Assembly (NCBI GenBank): GCA_016710115.1
Contig: JADJLN010000017.1
Location: 280,501-344,500 of the forward strand
DNA length: 64,000 nt
Source of the DNA: Saprospiraceae bacterium
Lineage (GTDB): Bacteria; Bacteroidota; Bacteroidia; Chitinophagales; Saprospiraceae
Direction: 5' to 3'
Of the stretch, positions 1-8,192 are shown piece by piece (position 1 is the first letter of the stretch; every line of letters starts with the position of its first letter). The notes beneath the pieces were generated by a model. It saw only the letters and a program-made list of their open reading frames with translations, had not been told where the DNA came from and did no database searches. A program made the position numbers and the translations under genes.

Positions 1-669
1 AAACAGATGTAAAGGTCATAATGCCCAGGCCTCCGATCTGGATCAGCAACAAGATGACGGTTTGACCGAAACGGGTAAACCCGTATTGTGTATCCAACAC
101 ACTCAATCCGGTCACGCAGACTGCACTTGTGGAGGTAAACAATGCATCAACAGGTTCAATGCCATCCGTTGTGGCTGCAGGCATCAACAATAAGGCCGCA
201 CCCAGAATAATCATGACCAGAAAGCTGATCATAAACAGGAGAGTAGGATTCAGACGTCTACGAAAGACAAGGAAACTCTTCTTTGACAGCTCGACAAAGA
301 AGACAAAATGACAATGGCTAAAATGAGGAATTCACTCAAAGAATATGTGCATCCGATCCATTGTTGGCCGAAAGTAGAACGTAAGACCGTGGCGATGAGG
401 AGGAGGATTGGCAAGAGCCATTCTCGCAGCAGGTGATGATGATCTATATGAGCTGAACGGTAGCTCAGGAAAATCCGGAAAATGGACAATCCTGTCAGAA
501 GAAAAAGAAAAACTGTTGCTAAACCATCGGCGATCTGATCTTCAAGAATGGCTAGAAAAAAGCCGAGATCGTACACAAGAACACCTAACGTACCCAATGT
601 GCCTCCCAACAACAGGGTATCCAGGTAATTCACCCAACGGTGATACCTGCTTTGAGACGACTCTGGCAT
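1..669 (-). CDS. TrkH/KtrB-family K+ transporter, 5' part (frameshifted, runs off the window)
   Basis: Membrane subunit of a Trk/Ktr potassium uptake system. From the start at 669 the protein has several hydrophobic segments. After about 120 residues a second frame takes over and encodes the first pore loop, with the family pattern TSTSAVCVTGLS followed by FGQTVILLLIQIGGLG. The two frames join near 305-308, where the plus strand reads AAAA; one extra base restores a single protein, so I treat this as an assembly indel. The C-terminal pores lie beyond base 1. The regulatory TrkA/KtrA partner is not in the window. Family assignment is firm from the pore motif; TrkH versus KtrB cannot be settled from this fragment. 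Confidence 0.85.
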
Positions 670-735
670 GTTTCAATTACGTAATTTCTAACCATCTGGT
701 TGCAATGTAGGCGGAAAACTGAATTGGTGAAATAC

Positions 736-3471
736 TTATTTGTGAAACGCCTGGTCGATCAACTCCCGCTGTTGTTTATCGTGGATCTTGTAATGACCTG
801 TAGCCGGTGAAGCAGCCGGTTTCCGACCGATCGGCCGGAAGGATGCACAGCCGGTTTGCAATAGCAGGAAGCCCCAGGCACCCATATTGAGTGGCTCTTC
901 CTGCACCCACACTGCCTCCGCTCCAGTGTACTTCAGCAGGAGCTTTTCAACCTGTTTCATGGGGTAGGGATACAGTTGTTCGATCCGGCAAATCGCTACA
1001 TCGTTGTGCTTCCGGTCCAGCTTTTCTTGCAGGAGATCGTAGTACACTTTCCCTGAACAGAAGATGACCCGGCGCACCTTTTGGGCCTTTTTACCAGCAA
1101 AAGCCGGATCATCCAGTGTTTCCTGGAAATGCGTTCCCGGCTCCAGTTCCTCTATGCCAGAAACACACAAGGGATGTCGGAGCAAGGATTTGGGTGACAT
1201 GATGACCATTGGTTTGCGAAAGGGCCGGTGCAACTGACGACGCATCGCGTGGAAAAAGTTGGCCGGGCTCGTGATATTGGCCACCGTCACATTATTCTCC
1301 GCACAGCCCTGGAGGTAACGTTCCAGACGGGCACTGGAATGTTCAGGTCCCTGTCCTTCATAGCCATGTGGCAATAGCATCACCAGGCCACTCATACGCT
1401 GCCATTTTGATTCGCCGGCATAGATAAACTGATCGATAATGGACTGGGCACCATTGCTGAAATCACCGAACTGAGCCTCCCAGATAACCAGCGTATGAGG
1501 GGTGGCCTGGGAATATCCGTATTCAAAACCCAGTACGCCAAATTCGGAAAGAAGGGAATTGAAAATAAAGAAACGCCCCTGATGGTCGCCTACACTGGCC
1601 AGGCGGTTATATTCCTGGTAGTTGACATCATCATAAAGTACGGCATGCCGGTGGGAGAATGTACCGCGTTTGGCATCCTGACCGGACAACCGTACATCAA
1701 ACCCTTCCAGCAACAGGGAGCCGTAGGCCGTCAATTCGCATAAGGACCAATCCAGTTTGTTTTCCTCGATAGCCTTATTCATATTCTTGATCAACCGACT
1801 CACTTTGCTCAGTGGTTTGAACCCGTCAGGTATGGTGTTCAGGTGGTTGAGTATCTGACGAATCCGGTCGGTCTCCACACCGGTCTCAGGGGAGACCAGG
1901 TAGTCTTCAGGGTGGGTCTGTTTCCGGAGCGCCCGCCAGGCCTCTTCCGGTTCCTGATATGTATAAGGCAGAGGTTTTTCTTTGGCTTCATCCAGACGAC
2001 TCTGGAGAAAATCCCAATACGCCTGTTCCATTTCGGTTGCCAGACTGGCATCCAGTTTTCCGTGAGAAAGCAATTGCTGAACATACAACTCCCTGGGGTT
2101 GGGGTGATCCTTGATGATCCGGTACATCTCCGGTTGGGTGAATTGCGGATCATCACCCTCATTGTGGCCATGACGGCGATAGCAGACCATATCGATAAAT
2201 ACATCTGCATTGAATCGTTGGCGATATTCAGTTGCCAGTTCCACTGCCCAGATCACTGCCTCCGGATCATCTCCATTGACATGGAAGACCGGTGCCTGGA
2301 TCATATTGGCGGCTGAAGTAGAATAGGTCGAGGTCCGCGCATCATCGAAATCCGTTGTAAATCCGATCTGGTTGTTGATGACAAAATGGATGGTGCCACC
2401 CACACGATAGCCGCGCAGCTGACTCATTTGTGCCGTTTCATAAACGATGCCCTGTCCGGCAACAGCTGCATCCCCATGGATCAGGATGGGCAGAATGGCG
2501 TCATATTCACTGTTGTAGAGAATATCCGCTTTCGCCCGGGCGAAACCCATGACGACAGGATTGACAGCCTCCAGGTGAGAGGGATTGGGGGCCAGCTTGA
2601 GCTGCATGGTTTTGCCATTCGGATAGGGCACCTGTGAACTGTACCCAAGATGGTATTTGACATCACCGTCACCAAAACTCAGATCGGGGACCGCCGTTCC
2701 TTCAAATTCTGAAAAGATCTGTTCGTAGGTTTTTCCCATGATGTTTGCCAGGACATTGAGGCGGCCCCGATGGGCCATGCCGATCACGACCTCTTCGACA
2801 CGGCCGTCGGCTGCCTTCTGGATAATGGCATCCAAAGCCGGGATCGTCGTTTCGCCTCCTTCCAGGGAGAATCGCTTCTGGCCGACATATTTGGTATGGA
2901 GGAATCGCTCAAAACCGACAGCACCATTCAGTTTTTCGAGAATTCGCCGCTTTTTCTCCATGGAAAAGCCATAATCGGCCGGATCGCGGGTCTCGATTTG
3001 AGCACGCAGCCATGACCGGCGTTCGCGGTCAAGAATATGATTGAATTCAAACCCGATATTGCCGGCATAGATGGCATGAAGTCGATCCAGGATCTGACGC
3101 AGGGTGGCCGATTCTTCCAGTCCGATCTCCTTGCCTGAACTGAAGGGTTTATTCAGATCCGCCTCTTCCAGTCCATAGTCAGCCAGGTCCAGATGGGGCT
3201 TTCGGTCTTTTCGCTGGCGGATGGGGTTGGTGGTTGACAGCAGGTGGCCCCGGTCGCGGAATCCGCCGATGATTGCCATGACGCCCAACTCCTTCTGACT
3301 GACGCCTGTTGCCGCTGAGCCATTTCCGTTCAGCGAGGTGTTGCCAAAATCAAACCCGCGGAAGAATGCCTGCCAGCCTTCATCAACTGAGAACGGGTCC
3401 AGCGAATACCGTTGGTACATCTCGTCGATGTAGGCAGGATGGGCATTGAATACGGAGGAATAATCACGCAT
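736..3471 (-). CDS. sucA: 2-oxoglutarate dehydrogenase E1 component
   Basis: Thiamine-diphosphate-dependent E1 subunit that decarboxylates 2-oxoglutarate in the TCA cycle, for complex assembly with E2 (SucB) and E3 (Lpd; an lpd lies at 32.4 kb). The product is 911 aa, normal for the family. Visible signatures are the N-terminal segment RDYSSVFNAHPAYIDEMY, the E1 core with IGMAHRGRLNVLANIMGK and HGDAAVAGQGIVYE, RRHGHNEGDDPQFTQP, and the C-terminal transketolase-like domain with LPHGYEGQGPEHSSARLER. An ATG 90 bases upstream (3561) is in frame, but the extra 30 residues look unlike the family, so I start at 3471. A near-consensus promoter box (GATCTTTG, minus strand, 3522-3529) sits upstream. 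No sucB lies next to it in this window. Confidence 0.96.
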   Translation of the reverse strand: MRDYSSVFNAHPAYIDEMYQRYSLDPFSVDEGWQAFFRGFDFGNTSLNGNGSAATGVSQKELGVMAIIGGFRDRGHLLSTTNPIRQRKDRKPHLDLADYGLEEADLNKPFSSGKEIGLEESATLRQILDRLHAIYAGNIGFEFNHILDRERRSWLRAQIETRDPADYGFSMEKKRRILEKLNGAVGFERFLHTKYVGQKRFSLEGGETTIPALDAIIQKAADGRVEEVVIGMAHRGRLNVLANIMGKTYEQIFSEFEGTAVPDLSFGDGDVKYHLGYSSQVPYPNGKTMQLKLAPNPSHLEAVNPVVMGFARAKADILYNSEYDAILPILIHGDAAVAGQGIVYETAQMSQLRGYRVGGTIHFVINNQIGFTTDFDDARTSTYSTSAANMIQAPVFHVNGDDPEAVIWAVELATEYRQRFNADVFIDMVCYRRHGHNEGDDPQFTQPEMYRIIKDHPNPRELYVQQLLSHGKLDASLATEMEQAYWDFLQSRLDEAKEKPLPYTYQEPEEAWRALRKQTHPEDYLVSPETGVETDRIRQILNHLNTIPDGFKPLSKVSRLIKNMNKAIEENKLDWSLCELTAYGSLLLEGFDVRLSGQDAKRGTFSHRHAVLYDDVNYQEYNRLASVGDHQGRFFIFNSLLSEFGVLGFEYGYSQATPHTLVIWEAQFGDFSNGAQSIIDQFIYAGESKWQRMSGLVMLLPHGYEGQGPEHSSARLERYLQGCAENNVTVANITSPANFFHAMRRQLHRPFRKPMVIMSPKSLLRHPLCVSGIEELEPGTHFQETLDDPAFAGKKAQKVRRVIFCSGKVYYDLLQEKLDRKHNDVAICRIEQLYPYPMKQVEKLLLKYTGAEAVWVQEEPLNMGAWGFLLLQTGCASFRPIGRKPAASPATGHYKIHDKQQRELIDQAFHK

Positions 3472-3618
3472 GATCGCGTACTTTATGGGATATTTGGGGA
3501 TAGATAGTCGAAATTTCGCGGCAAAGATCGCTGCCTTTCCGGGATGCGGGCAATGATTCACCGAGTTTCTTCGTGAAAAATAATGCCAAAAGGCCTTTTA
3601 AAGTTGTGAAACAACAAC

Positions 3619-3626
3619 TATCTTTG
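3619..3626 (+). promoter_or_regulatory. Bacteroidota -7 box (TATCTTTG) of rpsT
   Basis: TATCTTTG matches the Bacteroidota primary-sigma consensus TAnnTTTG. A TTG-containing -33 region lies about 15-20 bases upstream (3604-3608). The box is 24 bases before the rpsT ATG and on the correct strand. Confidence 0.7.
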
Positions 3627-3649
3627 CCCTCCGTTAAGAAAAAAAGAAC

Positions 3650-3904
3650 ATGGCCAACCATCAGTCCGCCAAGAAGCGCATGCGTCAGATCGCTGTTCAG
3701 CGACTTCGCAACCGTTTTTACAAGAAAAGCGCCCGTACGGCGATCAAGAACCTCCGCGCAATGACCGTAAAGAGTGAAGCAGAAGGCTTCCTTCCCAAGG
3801 TGATTGCCATGGTCGATCGCCTGGCGAAAAAGAACAATATCCATAAAAATAAGGCTGCCAACCTCAAAAGCAGCCTGATGAAGCACGTCGGTCGGCTGGC
3901 GTAA
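3650..3904 (+). CDS. rpsT: 30S ribosomal protein S20
   Basis: Small-subunit protein that binds 16S rRNA early in assembly. The 84-residue product is Lys/Arg-rich and begins MANHQSAKKRMRQ, with the family's helical body ending near NIHKNKAANLKSSLMKHV. Length and composition are typical. The gene is a single-gene unit with its own TAnnTTTG promoter and a strong terminator 20 bases after the stop. It is divergent from sucA. Confidence 0.97.
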   Translation: MANHQSAKKRMRQIAVQRLRNRFYKKSARTAIKNLRAMTVKSEAEGFLPKVIAMVDRLAKKNNIHKNKAANLKSSLMKHVGRLA

Positions 3905-3923
3905 GTCTGTCTTTTCCTGCTTC

Positions 3924-3964
3924 AAAGCGTGTCTTTCCCACTCGGGGAGGACACGCTTTTTTTT
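3924..3964 (+). terminator. Rho-independent terminator after rpsT
   Basis: A perfect 10-bp stem AAAGCGTGTC (3924-3933) pairs with GACACGCTTT (3950-3959), with a 16-base loop and a run of T to 3964. Confidence 0.9.
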
Positions 3965-4059
3965 GGCCCACTCACAGCCACATTCTTTCTGGTGAAACAC
4001 TTGAATGTGAACCACATCAGCGGATCCGACGACCTCAATCCGTTAATTTTTTCTTAAAA

Positions 4060-4105
4060 TACGAAATCATTCGTAGATTAATTTTGATGTACGAATGACT
4101 TCGTA
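4060..4105 (+). promoter_or_regulatory. Two tandem palindromic operators for the BlaI-type repressor
   Basis: Two copies of TACGAA-N4-TTCGTA occur at 4060-4075 and 4090-4105, spaced exactly 30 bp apart, so they lie on about the same face of the helix. The form (short dyad, N4 spacer) resembles known BlaI/MecI operators of TACA-N4-TGTA type. They sit immediately upstream of the repressor gene, which implies autoregulation of the repressor/M56 pair. The second operator overlaps an in-frame ATG at 4095, arguing that translation starts at 4131. Confidence 0.8.
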
Positions 4106-4130
4106 TATAATTGTGGGACAAACACACCAC

Positions 4131-4526
4131 ATGCACACATCAGCTCATCCCTTACCGACCGATGGCGAACTGGAGATCCTCCAGATCTTATGGGAAAAAG
4201 GACCATCGACTGTCCGGGAAGTCAATGACGAAATGAATCGGATACGGGCTGTTGGGTATACCACCACCCTCAAACTCCTGCAGATCATGGACAGCAAAGG
4301 GCTGGTATCTCGCGACAGCTCGCAGAAGATCCATGTCTATGTCGCAGCATTCCCACAGGAACAGACACGAAAGGCATTGCTTGACCGATTCCTCGAAACT
4401 GCCTTTCAGGGTGCTGCCGGTGAAATGGTGCTCCAGCTGCTCGGCGGCCATCAAACTACACAGGACGAACTTTCCCGGATCCGCGAGCTCCTGGCAGATC
4501 GTGACCCTCAAAATCGCGAATCATGA
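4131..4526 (+). CDS. BlaI/MecI/CopY-family transcriptional repressor
   Basis: Winged-helix repressor of 131 residues, the usual size. Family features are the opening LPTDGELEILQILWEKGPST, the recognition-helix region VREVNDEM, and the YTTTLKLLQIMDSKGLV wing segment, followed by a helical dimerisation tail. In characterised systems the repressor is cleaved when the partner M56 peptidase is activated. I chose the ATG at 4131 over the one at 4095 because the latter lies inside the second operator and adds atypical residues. The stop overlaps the M56 start (ATGA), so the two are co-translated. No beta-lactamase gene is adjacent, so the inducing signal is unknown. Confidence 0.9.
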   Translation: MHTSAHPLPTDGELEILQILWEKGPSTVREVNDEMNRIRAVGYTTTLKLLQIMDSKGLVSRDSSQKIHVYVAAFPQEQTRKALLDRFLETAFQGAAGEMVLQLLGGHQTTQDELSRIRELLADRDPQNRES

Positions 4527-6526
4527 TGACACTGTTCGATTCCCTGCCTCCCGGTGCTGAGACCCTGGGCTGGACCCTCCTCCATTCCCTTTGGCAAGGT
4601 GCGCTGATCGCTCTGATCGTCGAGATCATCCGCCGGCAATTGCCAGCCAGGGCCAGTAAAATCCGCTACCGACTTGCCTTTGCAGCCCTCAATCTGATGT
4701 TGATCCTGGCTGTATCAACCTTCCTGTACCTCAATGGGAAAGAGTCCTTTCAACCATCCTCCACTCTTTCCGACCAAGGCGATCTGTATATCACTCAAGC
4801 ACCGGGTACTTCCACCACATCAGATTCCGGACTTGTCCTCTCAGATGCCGTTCCTTACCTGGCCCCCCTCTGGTTCTTCGGTTACTTTCTTCTTCTGATC
4901 CGTTTTCTCATAGGTCGCATCGGGTTGTGGGGATTGCGGACCCAGGCTGTCGAGATTCACGATCGTGAGTGGATGGATCGGTTTCGCAAGTTGACCCATC
5001 GGTTGGCGATTCGCCGGTCTGTCCGACTGATGAGCTCTTCCCTGACTTCCGTTCCGATCACCTTTGGCTGGCTCAAACCCGTCATCCTGCTTCCCATCGG
5101 ACTGATCAATCATCTGGACCACCGGGAAGTAGAAGCCATACTCATCCATGAACTGGCCCATATCCTCCGAAGGGACTATTTGTGGAACACCTGGCAACAA
5201 TGTCTGGAATGCCTGTTCTACTACCATCCTCTGACGTGGTGGCTATCGCGTCAGATCACTGACGAACGGGAACATCTCTGTGACGAGATCACGCTCCAAC
5301 AGGATGCCAATGCCCTGACCTATGCTCGTGCTTTGCTCCATATTCAGGAATGGCACAGCATGCCCCGACATGCCGCCCTGGCCGCAACAGGCCGAAAGGA
5401 TGCATTGCTGCATCGTATCCAACGCATTATTGATCACTCCGTAAACCCTGACACCATGCAACGAAAATGGTTGATTCCCATGCTTCTTACACTGCCGGCA
5501 ATAGCCATGACCCTGCTGGCCTGGATCCCTTCTGCCGAAGGTAATCCCGACTCAGCTTCGTCTACTTTCCCTGTGGCGCAGGTAGACAGTTTGCCCCAGA
5601 AAAAGATCATCCGGAAAGAAGTGCGAAAAGACGTTCAGAAGATCGTCGAAGAAAATGACGGCATCCGTGAGGAAGCCACGTTTGAAAACGGTGATCTTAC
5701 CGAACTCCAGATCAATGGCAAAACCATTGCCCCAGCGGACTATGGTCAGTATAAAGACCTCATCGCACGCATGGAGGAGAATGTCGCCCGACTGACACCT
5801 CCGCCACCGCCACCATCACCTCCCGGGGCGCCCTTGCCTCCTGATGCTCCAGATGCTCCTATGGTTCTGGACCATGAAGAAATAGAATGGACACCGAACG
5901 ATGGGGCCAGAAAGGAAAAGGTGATCATTCACAAAGGCGGTTCAGGCCATCCAACCGAAAAGCAGATCAAGACCATCATCATTGATGGCGACAATGAACC
6001 GATGATCTGGTTAGACAAGGACGCAGATGGCCATGGTGAAAAACACATCGAGATCATTAGGGAAGAGGAACGGATTGATGGTGATGGCAACCAGGTCTTT
6101 CGGTTCAGATCCGATGGAAATTCCCCTTTGCATAAAGAAATCCGTATTGAAAAGGAACTGGCCGAAAGAGCTCGGGCTCAAGCCAGAGAAGAACAGGTCT
6201 ATCTATTTCATGATGGGGCCGACGGGGAAAAACACCGCATGGAGGTGATCATCGATGGTGAGGCCCCTCAGGCAATGAAGAACTTTCAGTTTTTTGGTGC
6301 GAAAGGAGGCTCCATTCATGAACGGATGACCAGCCAGATGCTGGAAGAAGGATTGATCCAGAGTCGGAATGAATACAAGTATGACCTGAACACCAAACGC
6401 CTGAAGATCGATGGCCGCAGGATGCCGGACGCAGTCCATCAGCGCTACCTGAAGCTGTATAAAAACCAGACAGGAAATGCCATGACAGACAAGGATCGGC
6501 TCCGTGCTGACATCGATAACGACTGA
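4523..6526 (+). CDS. M56-family (BlaR1-like) membrane metallopeptidase
   Basis: Predicted sensor/antirepressor peptidase of 667 aa. Transmembrane segments lie near residues 15-36, 49-70, 113-135 and 315-336. The zinc motif HELAH at about residue 210 sits on the cytoplasmic loop between the third and fourth segments, as in BlaR1/MecR1. Unlike BlaR1 there is no recognisable penicillin-binding sensor domain. The extracytoplasmic part is a charged region, a Pro-rich stretch at about 427-448, and a long tail rich in D, E and K. The gene overlaps the BlaI-type repressor by four bases. By family knowledge it should inactivate that repressor; the signal it senses is not readable from sequence. Confidence 0.88.
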   Translation: MMTLFDSLPPGAETLGWTLLHSLWQGALIALIVEIIRRQLPARASKIRYRLAFAALNLMLILAVSTFLYLNGKESFQPSSTLSDQGDLYITQAPGTSTTSDSGLVLSDAVPYLAPLWFFGYFLLLIRFLIGRIGLWGLRTQAVEIHDREWMDRFRKLTHRLAIRRSVRLMSSSLTSVPITFGWLKPVILLPIGLINHLDHREVEAILIHELAHILRRDYLWNTWQQCLECLFYYHPLTWWLSRQITDEREHLCDEITLQQDANALTYARALLHIQEWHSMPRHAALAATGRKDALLHRIQRIIDHSVNPDTMQRKWLIPMLLTLPAIAMTLLAWIPSAEGNPDSASSTFPVAQVDSLPQKKIIRKEVRKDVQKIVEENDGIREEATFENGDLTELQINGKTIAPADYGQYKDLIARMEENVARLTPPPPPPSPPGAPLPPDAPDAPMVLDHEEIEWTPNDGARKEKVIIHKGGSGHPTEKQIKTIIIDGDNEPMIWLDKDADGHGEKHIEIIREEERIDGDGNQVFRFRSDGNSPLHKEIRIEKELAERARAQAREEQVYLFHDGADGEKHRMEVIIDGEAPQAMKNFQFFGAKGGSIHERMTSQMLEEGLIQSRNEYKYDLNTKRLKIDGRRMPDAVHQRYLKLYKNQTGNAMTDKDRLRADIDND

Positions 6527-6547
6527 TTGTTTACGTTTTCTGGAATC

Positions 6548-6581
6548 AGCCGGCTCCGATCATTTCGGGGTCGGCTTTTTT
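6548..6581 (+). terminator. Terminator after the M56 gene
   Basis: AGCCGGCTCCGA (6548-6559) pairs, with G-T wobbles, with TCGGGGTCGGCT (6565-6576), followed by a T run. Confidence 0.8.
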
Positions 6582-6589
6582 GTAGGGGG

Positions 6590-7185
6590 GTTATTGAGTT
6601 ATTTTGTTATTGGGTTATTTCGAAGGATGTGGAGTGAGGGAAGAGGAGTGAGGGATGCCTGACCACCGGAGCAGGAGGAATCAGGGCCGAGGACTGAGGG
6701 CCGAGCCCGGACGATCCCACATTCAGTGGGATGTCCGGATCCAGACTTGGCCCTTAAGGCCAACGTCTGGGGGCCGAGCATATCCAGACTGACGAAGGAA
6801 CCTGTCCAGACCGACGAAGATGCGTCTGGGCGTCTGGGGACTGGTTAAGGATCGACTGGGACTGGAGGCGTTAGTGAGTTATTTCGTGATTGTGTTATTT
6901 CGAGAGATGCCTGCCCACCGGAGCAGGAGGGATGAGGGATCAGGGATGAGGGATCAGGGATGAGGAATCAGGGCCGAGGGATGAATGGATATTTCGTGAT
7001 TGAGTTATTTCGATATTTCGAAAGTCAACACTTATCAGGCATTGACATTCGGCGAACAGCGAATGGCGAATGGCGAATGGCCCCGAGGACTCGGGGGGAG
7101 CAAACAGCCCTCTCCATCCCAAGTATTCCCCACCAAACTGACAACAGACAACCGAGAACTGACAACCGAGAACTGACAACGGAAC
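6590..7185. repeat. Intergenic block of word-like short repeats, no gene
   Basis: About 600 bases without a credible gene, built from several repeated words. One is GTTATTGRGTTATTTCG and variants (6590-6622, 6870-6902, 6989-7020). Others are GGGATGAGGGATCA and variants (6929-6980), three copies of GCGAATG (7057-7080), and CTGACAAC-CGAGAA units (7137-7182). Two copies of a hairpin word, CCTG[AC]CCACCGGAGCAGG, lie at 6658-6675 and 6910-6927. Related words recur at 33.9-34.3 kb, so this is a dispersed intergenic repeat family, not a single minisatellite. Confidence 0.75.
7081..7096. repeat. Palindromic element CCCCGAGnACTCGGGG, copy 1
   Basis: CCCCGAGGACTCGGGG, a 16-base near-perfect palindrome. 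Further copies occur at 25479-25492 and 28808-28823, always between genes. Confidence 0.6.
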
Positions 7186-7227
7186 TGCTTTTTTTAAAGA
7201 ACCCTGTTCGTAAAAGCGGAATTCCCC

Positions 7228-7235
7228 TATATTTG
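7228..7235 (+). promoter_or_regulatory. -7 box (TATATTTG) of tRNA-Met
   Basis: TATATTTG matches TAnnTTTG and ends 11 bases before the mature tRNA 5' end. Confidence 0.65.
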
Positions 7236-7246
7236 CAGGCCGAAAT

Positions 7247-7320
7247 GGCGAGGTAGCTCAGCTGGTTAGAGCATCGGATTCATAACCCGAAGGTCGGCAG
7301 TTCAAGTCTGCTCCTCGCTA
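7247..7320 (+). tRNA. tRNA-Met (anticodon CAT)
   Basis: A complete cloverleaf. The acceptor stem GGCGAGG pairs with CCTCGCT (one G-U at the tip), the D-arm is GCTC/GAGC, and the anticodon loop TTCATAA gives anticodon CAT. The T-arm is GGCAG-TTCAAGT-CTGCT. The CCA end is not encoded. The anticodon stem lacks the three consecutive G-C pairs of an initiator tRNA, so this is probably elongator Met; a lysidine-modified tRNA-Ile2 with the same anticodon cannot be wholly excluded. A strong terminator follows. Confidence 0.95.
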
Positions 7321-7325
7321 CATTC

Positions 7326-7356
7326 AAAGGTGGTTTCAAAGAAACCACCTTTTTTT
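7326..7356 (+). terminator. Terminator after tRNA-Met
   Basis: A perfect 12-bp stem AAAGGTGGTTTC (7326-7337) and GAAACCACCTTT (7341-7352) with an AAA loop, followed by T residues to 7356. Confidence 0.93.
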
Positions 7357-7449
7357 ATGCCCATCACCTGGTCGCACAGCCTTCAGGAAGATCCAACAGA
7401 ACTTTGCATCTTCGTGACGACTTCTTTCTTTCGTTCACCGATAAGGCCC

Positions 7450-8192
7450 ATGCGGATCAATCATGCTCATCTCCCCTCCTGGCTGGCAGATAATGCCTTC
7501 TTCCGCAACCTGTTCCTCTTTCGAAAGATCTTCCTGACCAAACGCTTTTCCACCCACTATGGCCAATCCGCCGAAGATCTCCTGCTGGGCAGACTGTTTC
7601 CCAAGCGATACAAGGGCTTTTTTGTCGATGTCGGCTGCTTCCATCCCGTGAAATATAACAACACTTACGCACTTTATAAAGAAGGATGGCGTGGTGTAAA
7701 TATTGATATTCAAGCGATTAAGATTAAAGGCTTCAACTGGATCCGCCGGGTGACACCAATATCGCCATGGCTGCCAGCGATCGGGAAGGCGAGGTCACAT
7801 TCTGGTCGAACGGACTGTACACCCCTACCGTCACCACGGAAAAATCCTTTGCCGATGAACGGACGGGGACGAGATACCAGTATCGCCCGCAAACCGTGCA
7901 GGCAAAACCGCTCACGAGTATCCTGGACGGTACGCGATTCAAAGACCGCTGCATCGATCTCCTGTCTATCGATGTTGAAGGACATGACCTGCAGGTGCTG
8001 AAAGGACTGGATTTCGACCGATACAGACCCGACGTCGTCGCCGTCGAATTTGATGCTCCCGATCTGGACCATGTACTGGAAAATGACCTGCACCAGTTTC
8101 TGGCTCAGAAAGGATACAACCTGATCAACTGGGTCGGCCTGACTCAAATTTACCGGGACACATTACGAACAACCCAAAAAGGAGCCCATTGA
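7450..8192 (+). CDS. FkbM-family methyltransferase (one frameshift)
   Basis: SAM-dependent methyltransferase of the FkbM family, often found in polysaccharide and glycan loci. The first part carries GFFVDVGCFHPVKYNNTY (SAM-binding motif I region) and YALYKEGWRGVNID; the second carries LLSIDVEGHDLQVLKGLDF and DVVAVEFDAPD. The halves are in different frames and join near 7747-7750, where one added C turns the sequence into IRPGDTNIAMAASD. I therefore read one protein of about 247 aa. The ATG at 7450 is preferred because the upstream in-frame start lies inside the tRNA terminator. The 3' end overlaps the next start (ATGA), indicating an operon with the O-antigen ligase. The methyl acceptor is unknown. 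Confidence 0.85.

Noticed and set aside
1839..2316. Long open frames on both strands within sucA
   Set aside because: They lie fully inside a conserved essential gene in other frames and have the composition of shadows.
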